Shown: piece after piece, positions 11,521 through 22,465 of the stretch | Layout: each line of letters starts with the position of its first letter | Numbering within the stretch: position 1 is the stretch's first letter | Source of the DNA: Mytilus trossulus | Lineage: Eukaryota; Mollusca; Bivalvia; Mytilida; Mytilidae | Direction: 5' to 3' | Length of the DNA stretch: 64,000 nt | Assembly: GCF_036588685.1 (NCBI RefSeq) | Contig: NC_086376.1 | Coordinates: forward strand, 25,457,930-25,521,929 | Notes under the pieces: model-generated | The model's input: the letters and a program-made list of their open reading frames with translations, nothing else | Told to the model about the DNA's origin: nothing | Database searches by the model: none | Made by a program: the position numbers and the translations under genes

Positions 11521-12688
11521 AATGTCGAGCCTGCAACTTTTGTTGCAGAAAGCTCGACATAGGGATAGTGATCCGGCGGCGGCGGCGTTAGGTAATTTTT
11601 TAAAAGCTTTATATTTTAAAAAGATGGACGACCTGGATGCTTCGTACTTTGTATATAGATGCCTCATGTTACGAAGTTTCCGTCAGTCACATGTCAAATG
11701 TCCTTGACCTCATTTTCATGGTTCAGTGACCACTTGGAAAAAAAGTTCAGATTTTTTGTAATGTTGAATTCTCTCTTATTATAAGTAATTGGATAATTAT
11801 ATTTGGTATGTGCGTACCTTGTAAGGTCCTCATGCCCGTCAGACAGTTTACACTTGACCTCGACCCCATTTCATGGATCTATAAGTAATAGGTCAACTAT
11901 ATTTGTTGTATGGAAGCATTGTTAGCTGTACATGTCTGCCTGGCATGGTTCATCTGACCTTGACCTCATTTTCATGGTTCATTGGTGTTTGTTTAGTTAT
12001 CTCGGTTAATTTTAAGTTTATGTGAGTTTTTAATAAAGCTTTTTACTTAGGACTATCAACATAATATCAATGATTAGTAAAGAAGGTGGAACATTTCAGC
12101 GTGTGCATTCTTGTCATTTTTCAGTGGTTTAGTTTTTTGTGTTTTGGTCTGTTTTTCTCATACTTTATGCAATAGGTTTACTATATTTGTGTATCGAATG
12201 ATTGTAAGGTGTACATGTCTAGCGTGCAGATGTCACCTGCCTTTGCCTCATTTTCATGGTAATCAGAGGTCAAAATTAAGTTTTTGAGTTTTTGTCTTTT
12301 TTTTTATCTACTACTACATGTCATAGGTCAACTATATTTGGTGTATGGAAATATTTTATGATCTATATGACAGTCCTGCATGTTTTATCTGACCTTGACC
12401 TGGTTTTCACGGTTCCTTTCTCAGTGTTCAGTTTTTGTGTTTTGGTCTATTTTTCTTAAACAATAAACAATAGGTCAACTATATTTGTTGTATGGAAGCA
12501 TTGTTAGCTGTAAATGTCTGCCTGGCATAGTTCATCTCATTTTCATAGTTCATTAATCAATGTTTAGTTTTCTTGGTTAATGTTAAGTTTATGTGACAGT
12601 CGTAATAAAGCTTCATATTTAGGTCTATCAACATAATATCAGTGATTAGTAAAGAAGGCGAGACATTTCAGTGTGTGCACTCTTGTTT
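11521..12688 (+). repeat. Dispersed element with 5' hairpin interrupting the 41-bp array
   Basis: It begins with a strong hairpin: tgtcgagc (11523-11530) and ctgcaac (11531-11537) pair with gttgcag (11542-11548) and gctcgaca (11552-11559). About 150-bp degenerate internal repeats follow, with recurring phrases such as tgaccttgacctcattttca and aggtcaactatatttg. It ends with agtaaagaaggcgagacatt at about 12650, with an earlier related copy at about 12072. I recognise the family as abundant in bivalves. It is non-coding; the transposition class is not clear. Confidence 0.6.
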
Positions 12689-13330
12689 TTTTCTACATTT
12701 CATTTCTTCTGTATTTTTTAGTGTTATTCTTTTCTACATTTCATTTCTTCTGTATTTTTTAGTGTTACTCTTTTCTTCATTTCATTTCTTCTGTATTGTT
12801 AAGTGTTATTCTTTTCTACATTTCATTTCTTCTGGGTTTTGTTTAGTGTTATTCTTTTCTACATTTCATTTCTTCCGTATTTTTTAGTGTTATTCTTTTC
12901 TACATTTCATTTCTTCTGTATTTTTAAGTGTAATTCTTTTCTACATTTCATTTCTTCTGGGTTTTTTTTAGTGTTATTCTTTTCTACATTTCATTTCTTC
13001 TTGATTTTTTTAGTGTTATTCTTTTCTACATTTCATTTCTTCTGGCCCAGTTTATTTTAGTATTACTCTTTTCTACATTTCATTTCTTCTTTATTTTTTA
13101 GTGTTATTCATTTCTACATTTCATTTCTTCTGGGTTTTTTTAGTGTTATTCTTTTCTACATTTCATTTCTTCCGTATTTTTTAGTGTTACTCTTTTCTAC
13201 ATTTCATTTCTTCTGTACTTTTCAGTGTTATTCTTTTCTACATTTCATTTCTTCTGTATTTTTTAGTGTTATTCTTTTCTATATTTCATTTTTTCTGTAT
13301 TTTTAGTGTCATTCTTTTCTATATCTCCTT
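12689..13330 (+). repeat. 41-bp AT-rich tandem array, right block
   Basis: The same unit as at 10735-11520 resumes after the interrupting element, about 15 copies, and fades after 13300. Confidence 0.88.
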
Positions 13331-13736
13331 CTATGTGTTTTTTTGTGTTATTTTATCTCTAGTACTACATGTAGTATGAATTTTGAAAGGTCATATTAAA
13401 ATGAAATATCAGAAGCATATCATGTAAATTTAATGAAAGCATGTTGTAACGCTCTATATCAAGCCAACAATACAAGCCTACGCAAAAGTTGTTACTTAAA
13501 AAAGAAGAAAAACTTCACGAGAGAACATAAATCTTTTTATGCCATGTACTATTTACTGTATACATGATATAAAGTTCTACATTAACTAAACGCTTAATAA
13601 ACCAAAAGATATTTCTTTCAAATATTCAGAATGACACTCATCACAAAAGGATTTATAAATCAAAAATAAGTTGAACAAAATGTTTGAGTTTTAAATTGAA
13701 CGGTCTTAAACCGTTATAAAATAGCACAAGTATAAA
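13331..13736. other. 3' flank of the large minus-strand gene
   Basis: AT-rich and without exons. It should contain the 3' UTR of the gene that ends at 13737; no unambiguous poly(A) signal was located. Confidence 0.4.
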
Positions 13737-16700
13737 TCAATTGACCACTTCTTCTCCGGGTAGTCTGCATCCATTTGTATGATATCCTCTCTTTCTACCA
13801 TATGTTCTAGTAAAAGTTTCGAACTTTTCAAGCGAGTACCAAGATTTGTCATGTACCTTTGGTATATAACTCCTGTCACTCACGGCAGGGTTATACATCT
13901 GCATTAAATCTTTAGGTAAAACGTCTGATAATGCTTCAGTCAATGTCATACCATTAGTAGGTTTTATATCCGGCTTCCTAAGTGTTGGGTCCATTATGCT
14001 TTTGATTTCACCAACGGCAAGGAAATCCATTTCAGAATGCAAGAGGTCCTCATTTGGTAATGTTGAGGTTAACAACCCCTCAAACGTCCTGCTTTTTCGT
14101 ATCACCGGGTTATTTTTCAAACTTAAACAATAAAATCCTGATAACAGTCGGTCTACAGTTAGATGCTGAATCTTACCTTTGTTGTTGAAGGTAACCAAAG
14201 CAGAATGTATTCCATCTGTATGCCACCTGACAAGAGTAGGATTTGATCCGTTGGTAAAACTTAAAGCCAACACATCTTTGGAAAAAGTAAATTTGCTGTC
14301 CAAAGATCTAGTTATTTGCACGACAACAGCACACATATGTTTCATGCTGTTCTTTGGTCTCTTACCAATGATGTTTTTAAAGTCTCTAGTAATGAGATCG
14401 TTTACATCCAATTCTAGCTTTTTTGCATTTGATTCCTGTGAACAGTTTAAGGCACATTTTTTGACAAAATTCATTTTCTGTCTCTCTAATTGGTGTTTCT
14501 TCATTGCAATTTTGTTTATGTTTTTAGATGGGGATACCTGCTTTGGTGATTTGGTTGGCGTCGGTGCCAGTTTAGGCAGAATTTCTGCTTTTGTAGGTTT
14601 TCCCAAAGTGACAGCTTTAGATGCAGGAAACAAAACAACTTTCTCTCCACAGCGCACAGCATACACAGGTATTGAAGCAACTTTCGCAGGAGATGTTATC
14701 GAATTCTGTGCCTTAAGTAGGGTTTCTGAAATAAGATCTGTTTCGAATTCTTGCACCGTGAGCGGTATTTTCTGACTGTTTTCTTCATTCTGTTTAGTAT
14801 ACATTTCCGACTCGATTCCTTTACTTTTAGATGCTTCTCTTTCTAATCTTGTATAAGCGTGGTCATCAAATTTATATTCATAGTTGCACTCAATTGAAAT
14901 GGTTCGTCCGTCTGGTATTTTAGTATTCTTCATTAACCCTTCTTTGCTTGGTTCAAGAATAGGTTTCTCGTCAAACTGATTTATTTTATGCAAGTCTTTG
15001 TATGTGTGTAACTTGTTTTTCTCGTTACCATTTTGCAAATCTTCGTTTGAATCAATGTGTTCCGATTTTATCTCATTTGTACTTACAAATACCGGTTTTG
15101 AGTCGTTAAGTAATACGTTTGAATTAACATCATCTATCTTGCCATATTTCCCACCTTCCGGTTTCATTTGACTTTCCTCCATTGTATCTACAGGTTCCTG
15201 TTTAATTTGAGTGACGCTGATTAATCCCTCGTTATACGTTTGATATGGTGTACTGGCTCGCTCCATTTTTGACAACCTACTGCTATCATGTTCATTCTTT
15301 TGTTGAAACCCGTTATGAAGCAACGCACTGTTGGGTTTAGATTGGTCATCTGCAAAACAATTACCGTTCAATTCTTGCTGATTTGAACTTTGTTGAAGCC
15401 TTTGTGTGGAATTTTCTGATCTACCTTTTAGCTCTTCTGCAGAAAGTGGCTTGTTAAGTCTCATTTGGAGTTTGTTCATTTTGCTATAAACCTGAACGTT
15501 ATCAAAGTTAAAAGTTTTTTCAAAATTCTTCTTTCTCTTAGATATGTCATCACTTTTATGTAAATCATTGAAGATCGTCCCCTCTATAAGTCTCCTGTCT
15601 TTCTCATTTCTTTCGACCTGTTGTTGCATACTAAAAGTCTGCACAATGTGTGGTTTTGTAATATCTTGTACCGACAGACTACCTGTACTTTTAGAGGACT
15701 TTGTATGCGTCATTAGTCTACCTTTTAGGTTAGACAAGAATAGACCAGAAGGGGTTATTTGTTTGACGCTGAATTTTCTCTCTTTGTTTGGAATAATCAT
15801 TTGAAAATTTGCCTCTATCTGTTCCGGTTTTGTTGCCACATCAGGTGATTTCGGTAACTCTGGATTCATCATATTAAGTTCCTGCATTATATCATCTAGT
15901 CCCCCTTTACTTCGTAAAAATATTGGCCTCTCATCGGCATCTACGTATTGATAATCTTCCTTCGAATGTGTAAGCTTGAGAATCGGGGATGCTTTAGGAG
16001 CAGGGTTTATTTGGATAGACGGACTAACATTAACTGGCGATATCTGTAATCCGGAAGACCCCTGGACTTCGCTGTCAGACTGTTTTGATTGGATTTCAGG
16101 CGAAAAGTTCTTAAAAAACTTTGTTTCATTCAAATATTTCTCGGGAAGTTTTAAAATCAATCTACTACCAAATTCTTTGGTCAGCTTACTGCTAAATGAA
16201 GGTTCTAGAAAATCTGATATATTGGTACTGATGATACTATCCTTTCGTACTATATATTTTGTACCAGATTTTGACCTCAACCTCGAGCTATACTGCGGTT
16301 TTGACATAGTCGGTTTAATTGCTGTGGATACTGTGGTTGACAAAGCAAACTTGTTAACAGTCAGTGGGACATTGGTTGGCGTCTTTACTTGTGAAGTTAA
16401 CGATGTGTCGATACTTTTAGCTAAGGACGAAATTGGCGATGTTTGCTTTTTGTCAGTTTTTGAGTTTCCTTTATCTGAGGCATCTTTAAGTATAATTGGC
16501 AATGTTGGATTGAAAACAGGACGATTAATTGGTGAAACGGCATGTTTGTTTAACGTGTCATCTAACAAAGCACGTGCTGCAGTAGTGATTTTGAAGTGTT
16601 CGTGTGGTTTTGGTCTTATTTCTACAAGAGAGCTACTAGTATCTTTAAGCTTAAGTGGCTTTTTCGATGCTCTTTTCGCTCGGGATAAAATATTTGGCAC

Positions 16701-17597
16701 TTTTTTCTCTTTTTTTAGTTTTATTTCTTTTTCAAGCACAACTTTATGTTTATTCGAAATGTTTTCACTTGTTGTAGGTCTGGGAACAGTATCGCTGTTG
16801 ATTGTAATAGAATTAACAGGGTTGATAATTTCATTTTGAACGTCTGAATTAACATGACTTCGCAGAGACTCTTTAGGACTATGTGGACTAACATGGCAGG
16901 TAAATTCACGTGTATCAATTGAAGTAACCTGACAATCTTGTGAATTTACAGGACTCTGTATGTTTATGGAGTCGGTTATTGTAGTTACATCTATAAAATC
17001 ACATTCATCAGACTCAACACTACTGTGCGGTGTAACAGGGTCGGTAATTCCTGTCTGAATAGATGAGTTAAGACATGGTTGAGAATCTTCTGGACTTTTT
17101 GTGCTTTTAGATTTCATGATATATATTGGTGTTTTATAGAGTTTTGGTTTATCAGTGTCTATACTGTCCTCATTTCCCCCTTTATTTGCATTGTTGTTAC
17201 CACAACCAGACGTCATGTAAAGATGGCGTGGAGTCTCTTCATGAGTAAAACAATAGTCTACATCTATATCACTATCAATAGAGGACCTGTCTTCTGAATA
17301 AGTCCTATAAATATCATCGTCAACATCATAATCTATTCTCATTATTTTTCTTTTTGGTGCTTCATTTTTCCTTCTACGTTTGCGACTTGCTTGTGTAATG
17401 TTATCAGACAAAGGAGTTTGACTTTCTCCTATATTTTGGTTAGCTGATGTATTTTCACATTTTTTTGTAGAATTATTTGCATCATTATCTGAGAGAACAG
17501 TTAATGTATCCTGTGAAAATATTTTGTCATCCAGCTTTGTCAAAACTACTGATGCCTCTTTTAGTTGATACTGATCTATATGGCATTTAGAATCCAT
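13737..17597 (-). CDS. Large disordered, probably nuclear protein, 1286 aa, family unknown
   Basis: An uninterrupted frame, ATG at 17597 and TGA at 13737. The start fits: ttctaattttag, a good acceptor for a 5' UTR intron, lies 15 bases before the ATG, and G follows the ATG. Most of the protein is low-complexity and rich in Ser, Lys, Asn, Thr and acidic residues. A basic cluster SRKRRRKNEAPKRK (about 71-84) looks like a bipartite nuclear signal. Two SUMO-type sites, IKQE (about 798) and IKSE (about 843), are typical of transcription co-regulators. A short ordered-looking motif AVRCGEKVVLFPASK lies at about 980-994. Residues 1060-1250 are the likeliest folded domain, with conserved-looking stretches LVRWHTDGIHSALVTF and SWYSLEKFETFTRTYGRKRG. 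No known domain was recognised. A chromatin or transcription role is inference only. A 287-codon frame on the other strand is a shadow. Confidence 0.8.
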   Translation of the reverse strand: MDSKCHIDQYQLKEASVVLTKLDDKIFSQDTLTVLSDNDANNSTKKCENTSANQNIGESQTPLSDNITQASRKRRRKNEAPKRKIMRIDYDVDDDIYRTYSEDRSSIDSDIDVDYCFTHEETPRHLYMTSGCGNNNANKGGNEDSIDTDKPKLYKTPIYIMKSKSTKSPEDSQPCLNSSIQTGITDPVTPHSSVESDECDFIDVTTITDSINIQSPVNSQDCQVTSIDTREFTCHVSPHSPKESLRSHVNSDVQNEIINPVNSITINSDTVPRPTTSENISNKHKVVLEKEIKLKKEKKVPNILSRAKRASKKPLKLKDTSSSLVEIRPKPHEHFKITTAARALLDDTLNKHAVSPINRPVFNPTLPIILKDASDKGNSKTDKKQTSPISSLAKSIDTSLTSQVKTPTNVPLTVNKFALSTTVSTAIKPTMSKPQYSSRLRSKSGTKYIVRKDSIISTNISDFLEPSFSSKLTKEFGSRLILKLPEKYLNETKFFKNFSPEIQSKQSDSEVQGSSGLQISPVNVSPSIQINPAPKASPILKLTHSKEDYQYVDADERPIFLRSKGGLDDIMQELNMMNPELPKSPDVATKPEQIEANFQMIIPNKERKFSVKQITPSGLFLSNLKGRLMTHTKSSKSTGSLSVQDITKPHIVQTFSMQQQVERNEKDRRLIEGTIFNDLHKSDDISKRKKNFEKTFNFDNVQVYSKMNKLQMRLNKPLSAEELKGRSENSTQRLQQSSNQQELNGNCFADDQSKPNSALLHNGFQQKNEHDSSRLSKMERASTPYQTYNEGLISVTQIKQEPVDTMEESQMKPEGGKYGKIDDVNSNVLLNDSKPVFVSTNEIKSEHIDSNEDLQNGNEKNKLHTYKDLHKINQFDEKPILEPSKEGLMKNTKIPDGRTISIECNYEYKFDDHAYTRLEREASKSKGIESEMYTKQNEENSQKIPLTVQEFETDLISETLLKAQNSITSPAKVASIPVYAVRCGEKVVLFPASKAVTLGKPTKAEILPKLAPTPTKSPKQVSPSKNINKIAMKKHQLERQKMNFVKKCALNCSQESNAKKLELDVNDLITRDFKNIIGKRPKNSMKHMCAVVVQITRSLDSKFTFSKDVLALSFTNGSNPTLVRWHTDGIHSALVTFNNKGKIQHLTVDRLLSGFYCLSLKNNPVIRKSRTFEGLLTSTLPNEDLLHSEMDFLAVGEIKSIMDPTLRKPDIKPTNGMTLTEALSDVLPKDLMQMYNPAVSDRSYIPKVHDKSWYSLEKFETFTRTYGRKRGYHTNGCRLPGEEVVN

Positions 17598-19435
17598 ACC
17601 TTTATCTATTATCTAAAATTAGAATGTTAATATACATTACTAGATGATATATAACAGTTGCTTCATAAACAACAGGATGCAAATGAAAGGGAACTACAAA
17701 AAAGGCTGAGCCTGGTTTATAAAGGATGACGCGAAATTCAAAATTTCTAAAATTTCAAAACCTGAATACAGATAAACATGTTGATGGTACCTAAAATATA
17801 ATTTATGTACTACTATCGTCTGACAATTTCAGTCTTTAGTTTGCACTATGAATACATATATTTCCACAAGCCACATTTCTTTTAGGGATAGTTATAGATA
17901 TGTTAATGTGTTGACGTACTGGCTCCCAAATATGATCTCTGTGTTTCATCTCATAGAGACATAACTTGGGAATGTGACATGGTAGCGCCTAAAATTTAAT
18001 TCTTATGAGGTCCAAAAGTGGATGTAGTATAGCATTTTAGTAGAAGTTTATACTCTTAGAAGTTCAGGGCATATAAATGTTGAAATTATGCGACACAGCC
18101 CTATAAATTGACCTTTGAATAAAACAGTAGTGCATATCAACTTTCCGGTCTGGGATATACTTTTTTACGAAACCTCATCAGTAGTAAAAGTGGCAGTTTT
18201 AGTCGCACAGGGAGTTCTTATAGGAAATTGCATTTTCTTTATTTACAGAATTGCAACCTTAATATATTGTAGGTAGATTTTGACCGTGATTCTGGAAACG
18301 TTTTTTTCGGGATATATGATTACATGTCTTTTATCCCTTTGTTCTATTTTCAGCCATGACAGCAATGCCTTTGAGCAACATAATCAAAACATATGTTTCA
18401 CTATATTGTTTTCGATAGCATACATTTTTAACAATAAGGAAAGCATTATAGGATTTGAGTCCAGACTTCCGAATCACTAGAACAGAGTCTGTCTACCACT
18501 TATTGTATTGTCATGTTTTGTAGAAAGCATAATATTTTTAATCTGGCTGTTTTTCTTATTTTTTTAACAGCATATTTTACAGCGGGAACTTACTTTGATT
18601 TCTGTTCAAATTTTGTCATGGTAATATGTGCTCTACAAAGCTCTTTCTATCAAGTATGTGGTAATCTGACTCTGTTGATATATTTCTATGCAAATGCACT
18701 GAAAGAAAGAAAAAAGTCGTAAGGAAACACACAACGAGTTATACAACTTGACATTTATATACTTATAATCTTACGTGACTACAACATTCTGTACGCATAT
18801 CATGTTCTGTTAATCTTAGAAACGATTAACTTTTGGATTTTTTATATAAAGGTCTTGAAAAAGAGTCGAAATTGAAACAAATAGTCGCAGTTAACCTTAG
18901 ACAGTAGATTATAGCGGAAATTCGTATAGTAATAATTAGCCTATAATAACTCTCCTTGTGATTTGGTTTGACGAGAAGACTTTTCAATGAATCATGTAAA
19001 TGCTTACGAAATTTGCTGTCAAGGAATGATTTCAAGCGATTAAAACTAGTGAATACAATAGAAAAACGTATCGTATTATTAAAACAAATAAAAAATTCAA
19101 CGAAAGTCTTTATCTCCAAATGTAATAGTAGGATCTATATATTATAATAATGAAAGTAGAAAGAGAAACCATTTAAAAAAACATCGTGTCATGTTGCTTT
19201 AGAGTGAAATATTCTTGTTTACAATTGAAAAATTCATAAAAATTAATGTTATACTTGGTACTTTTATGTATGAATTATGAACATTTCTACAAAAAACAAA
19301 AAAACAACTGATAACATATGGTCCAGGTTGTCTTAAATCTGTAAAGGCACCACATGTGCTGTGATTAAAGCAGCCTTGTCATGCGCACAAAACAGAACAT
19401 CTTACACAGAGCCAAAATTGAAACACGAGGAATTT
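17598..19435. other. Upstream region of the minus-strand gene, no gene seen
   Basis: The promoter and non-coding first exon of the gene at 13737-17597 should lie here, reading leftwards. The possible acceptor is at about 17613. The rest is unremarkable AT-rich DNA with short frames lacking coding character. Confidence 0.4.
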
Positions 19436-19474
19436 TTTTTTTTAACGACCCCTCCCCCCGCCCCCCCCCCCCCG
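19436..19474 (+). repeat. C-rich homopolymer tract
   Basis: A run of T then cccctccccccgcccc and a long pure C tract up to about 19473. The minus strand is a G-tract able in principle to form a G-quadruplex. Length may be unreliable in assembly. Confidence 0.85.
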
Positions 19475-20003
19475 ATTTATTCAATGTTTGGTTCCTTTCG
19501 ACCACAATGCATATCAATCGCCCCCTTTGGGATGCTATGATTTTACAGGAATGAGGTGAATTCAATTGTATTTAATATTTATTAAAAAAAAAATTACAAT
19601 CATGTTCATAAATTTAAAGAGAAAAAAACGTATTTCTAGGTATTCTGAATGATTTGAGTTTTACTTGTTTTTGATAGTAAAAGATACATATATTTATCAT
19701 ACTTGAAATCCAGGATAACTACTATAGTATCACATGTTCACCTGAATGACTTGACTTGTGACGGGGTTACTGTAAAAATTATAAATCTGACAGATATCTG
19801 ATATTTCCACCCTTTAATTAAACAATTTAAAAGCTAACAGACACGGAAATATTTTTATGGTTGCGTAATTTTTTTTCTATTCGATGTAACCATACATATT
19901 GACAAGAAGGACCGTTAGGTTATAAAAGATATAAATCTTTATCACCTGTTTCTTTTATTCCAAGAAACGAGTTTTTACGGACAATGAAACTGAAAGCTGA
20001 AGA

Positions 20004-20599
20004 ATCACTTAATCAGATTGTATATAAGAAAGACCAAATTAAGAATTAATATTACAAACAACGAAGACAAAGTTAGGTTCAATAGCAAAAGCTGATATAG
20101 AGTCGTTGAGGTAAATAACTAGTTATTATGTCATTAGTTGTATGTGATTTACATGTATTATTATTGTCGCCTTCGTAATTTTTCCGTATATCTTGTTCAT
20201 CCATTTTATCCGGTACGTTTCCGTTAGGTCACTTAATCAGATTGTATATAAGAAAGACCAAATTAAGAATTAATATTACAAACAACGAGGACAAAGTTAG
20301 GTTCACTAGCAAAAGCTGATATAGAGTCGTTGAGGTAAATAACTAGTTATTATGTCATTAGCTGTATGTGATTTACATGTATTATTATTGTCGCCTTCGT
20401 AATTTTTCCGTATATCTTGTTCATCCATTTTATCCGGTACGTTTCCGTTAGGTCACTTAATCAGATTGTATATAAGAAAGACCAAATTAAGAATTAATAT
20501 TACAAACAACGAAGACAAAGTTAGGTTCACTAGCAAAAGCTGATATAAAGTCGTTGAGGTAAATAACTAGTTATTATGTCATTAGTTGTATGTGATTTA
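20004..20599 (+). repeat. 224-bp tandem repeat, 2.7 copies
   Basis: cacttaatcagattg recurs at 20006, 20230 and 20454, exactly 224 bp apart. Copies are nearly identical (single-base changes such as caatagc/cactagc). The third stops after gtatgtgattta at 20599. No coding frame spans the unit. Confidence 0.95.
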
Positions 20600-21064
20600 A
20601 ACTTTATAAATATACATTTTTAATCAGTGGTATGTTTTGATTATTTGTTTCAAAAGAAATGTACAAAATTTACTGATAATTGTAACGATTGAGAACATAC
20701 TAGTTATAATTATTCCAAAAAGTCGATACTCGAGAAACATTGAACATCGCTCAACCGTCAGATTTTAAACTTGAAAGGTAGAAAACATTGATTCTAAGGA
20801 AAATAAAATGCAAAACGTCTTGACAACATGTATATTGTTGTAATGAAGTCTTTCAATGATTAAATTATTGTTTTTATCCTGCAATCACATCAGCCAACTA
20901 TTGAATAGCAAGCGGTAATATAGATATTTCTTATAGCGTATTCAATATGGGGTCCTCTTCGCGATCCGCGTTTAAACTAAGTCGATGTCTTTGAAAAAAA
21001 TGAGACAATGATTTAGAGTTTCCTGTGTTGGAGGTAAATGTCAGTATAAAAACAATTAGATGTT

Positions 21065-21196
21065 CATTGTCGGAAGATATATAATTTATCTGTACTCGCT
21101 ACGAAACGAGAGAAAAGCTCGGCGAGTCTCGCTTTTATACCTGTTTTTAAAGCTCATACAAATAAATAATAGTTGTATATATATTTTCCGACAATA
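21065..21196. repeat. Small inverted repeat
   Basis: attgtcggaagatatata near 21066 is mirrored by tatatattttccgacaat ending near 21195. About 95 bp lie between them, with gctacgaaacgagag and gcgagtctcgc. It may be a MITE. Confidence 0.45.
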
Positions 21197-21689
21197 TACA
21201 TATATCTAGTATATTTATTTTACTAAAAAGATAGCAATTTTTACAACCAATGCGATAATAACACTTGCATATTATTACACATACCAAGTATGTGAATATT
21301 CAAATGAATACAATGTACAATAGTGTTCAAAGGCATAAATCGAATAAGTATAAACACACACAGACAGAGATTGACAGCCATGAACTCCGAACGGTGCGAG
21401 ACCAGGTGCGTCGATATGGTCAAGCCCCCTGCTAAATATGCACCACGCGCCATGGTAATCCACATTCCATCAAAACGTTAAAATGCGGAAGGTGATGCAG
21501 AATTTCTCTCGTTGGTAGCATCGTTCATATCCAATTAATTAGGGAGGGTAAGTGACTCACAGCATGCCAATTGGTTCTTAGCAATGTGTATGAGTTTCAT
21601 AAAATTAAGATGGAAGAAACTTAACCATGTTAACGGGTTTGTAATAATAAATATGAGCAACACGACGGTTGTCACATGTGGAGCAGTAT

Positions 21690-21905
21690 CTGCTTACTTG
21701 TGCGTGAGCATATGAGATCACCCCAGATTTGTGTTGGGTCCGTGTTGCTTATTCTCTCTAGATTGTGTTTTTGTACTATTAATTGTCTGTTTGTCTTTTT
21801 ATTTTTTAGCCATCGTGTTGTCAGATCATTTTCGATTTATGAGTTTGACTGTCCCTCTGGTATCTTTCGCCCCTCTTTTAAGTAAGAATGTGGGAACGAA
21901 AATGG
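21690..21905 (+). mobile_element. Retroelement 3'-end fragment
   Basis: gagatcaccccagatttgtg through ctggtatctttcgcccctct. The same segment occurs at 47775-47960 and 60995-61185 on the plus strand. On the minus strand it follows reverse transcriptase remnants at 48935-49160. It therefore looks like the 3' untranslated end of that retroelement family. Confidence 0.5.
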
Positions 21906-21984
21906 GACCGACGGTCCAACGGTCAAGGGATTTTGTAACACGTAATGCTCTTGTTGCCTTCACATACAAAAAAACCTTCTAAGA

Positions 21985-22465
21985 TATGAATAACAACCGC
22001 ACACCTACACTGCTTGAAAAAAAGAAAAACCACAATGCTGTAACATTTCAATGATCTTCAATGTGAACTATAATAAAAACATTTGCGTGTCAAGTTGTTT
22101 CAGATTTCAGAAATTGTATAAAAAGGAAGGTGTTTAACCTATTTTACGTAATATATCATTATATGTACAATGAATTTTTACATAAGGAAACATAAAAATA
22201 TACAAATGTACACATCACAATAGAGAAAGAACACACATTCACTAGAGATGCATCTTAATAAAAATATAAGGTATGCAAATTAATTGTGTATAAATATATC
22301 ATTGTGAACTTATTGTAGTTTTAAAAAATATATTAAACTAGCAGCAACACACACATGTATATATATTATAGATTGCCTAACAATGCAATTTTAACACACC
22401 GTATTTAGTATGTAAATATAACAATGTGTGTAGAATATTTACAAAATGATGAAAAAAAAAAAAAA
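21985..22465. other. AT-rich DNA, nothing recognised
   Basis: No exon, repeat unit or RNA feature could be supported. Confidence 0.4.

Noticed and set aside
11522-11707. 61-codon frame MSSLQLLLQKARHRDSDPAA
   Set aside because: Starts inside the hairpin of an abundant dispersed repeat and has no family match that I recognise.
15976-16839. 287-codon plus-strand frame
   Set aside because: Antisense to the 1286-residue minus-strand gene, whose low-complexity codons leave the opposite strand open.
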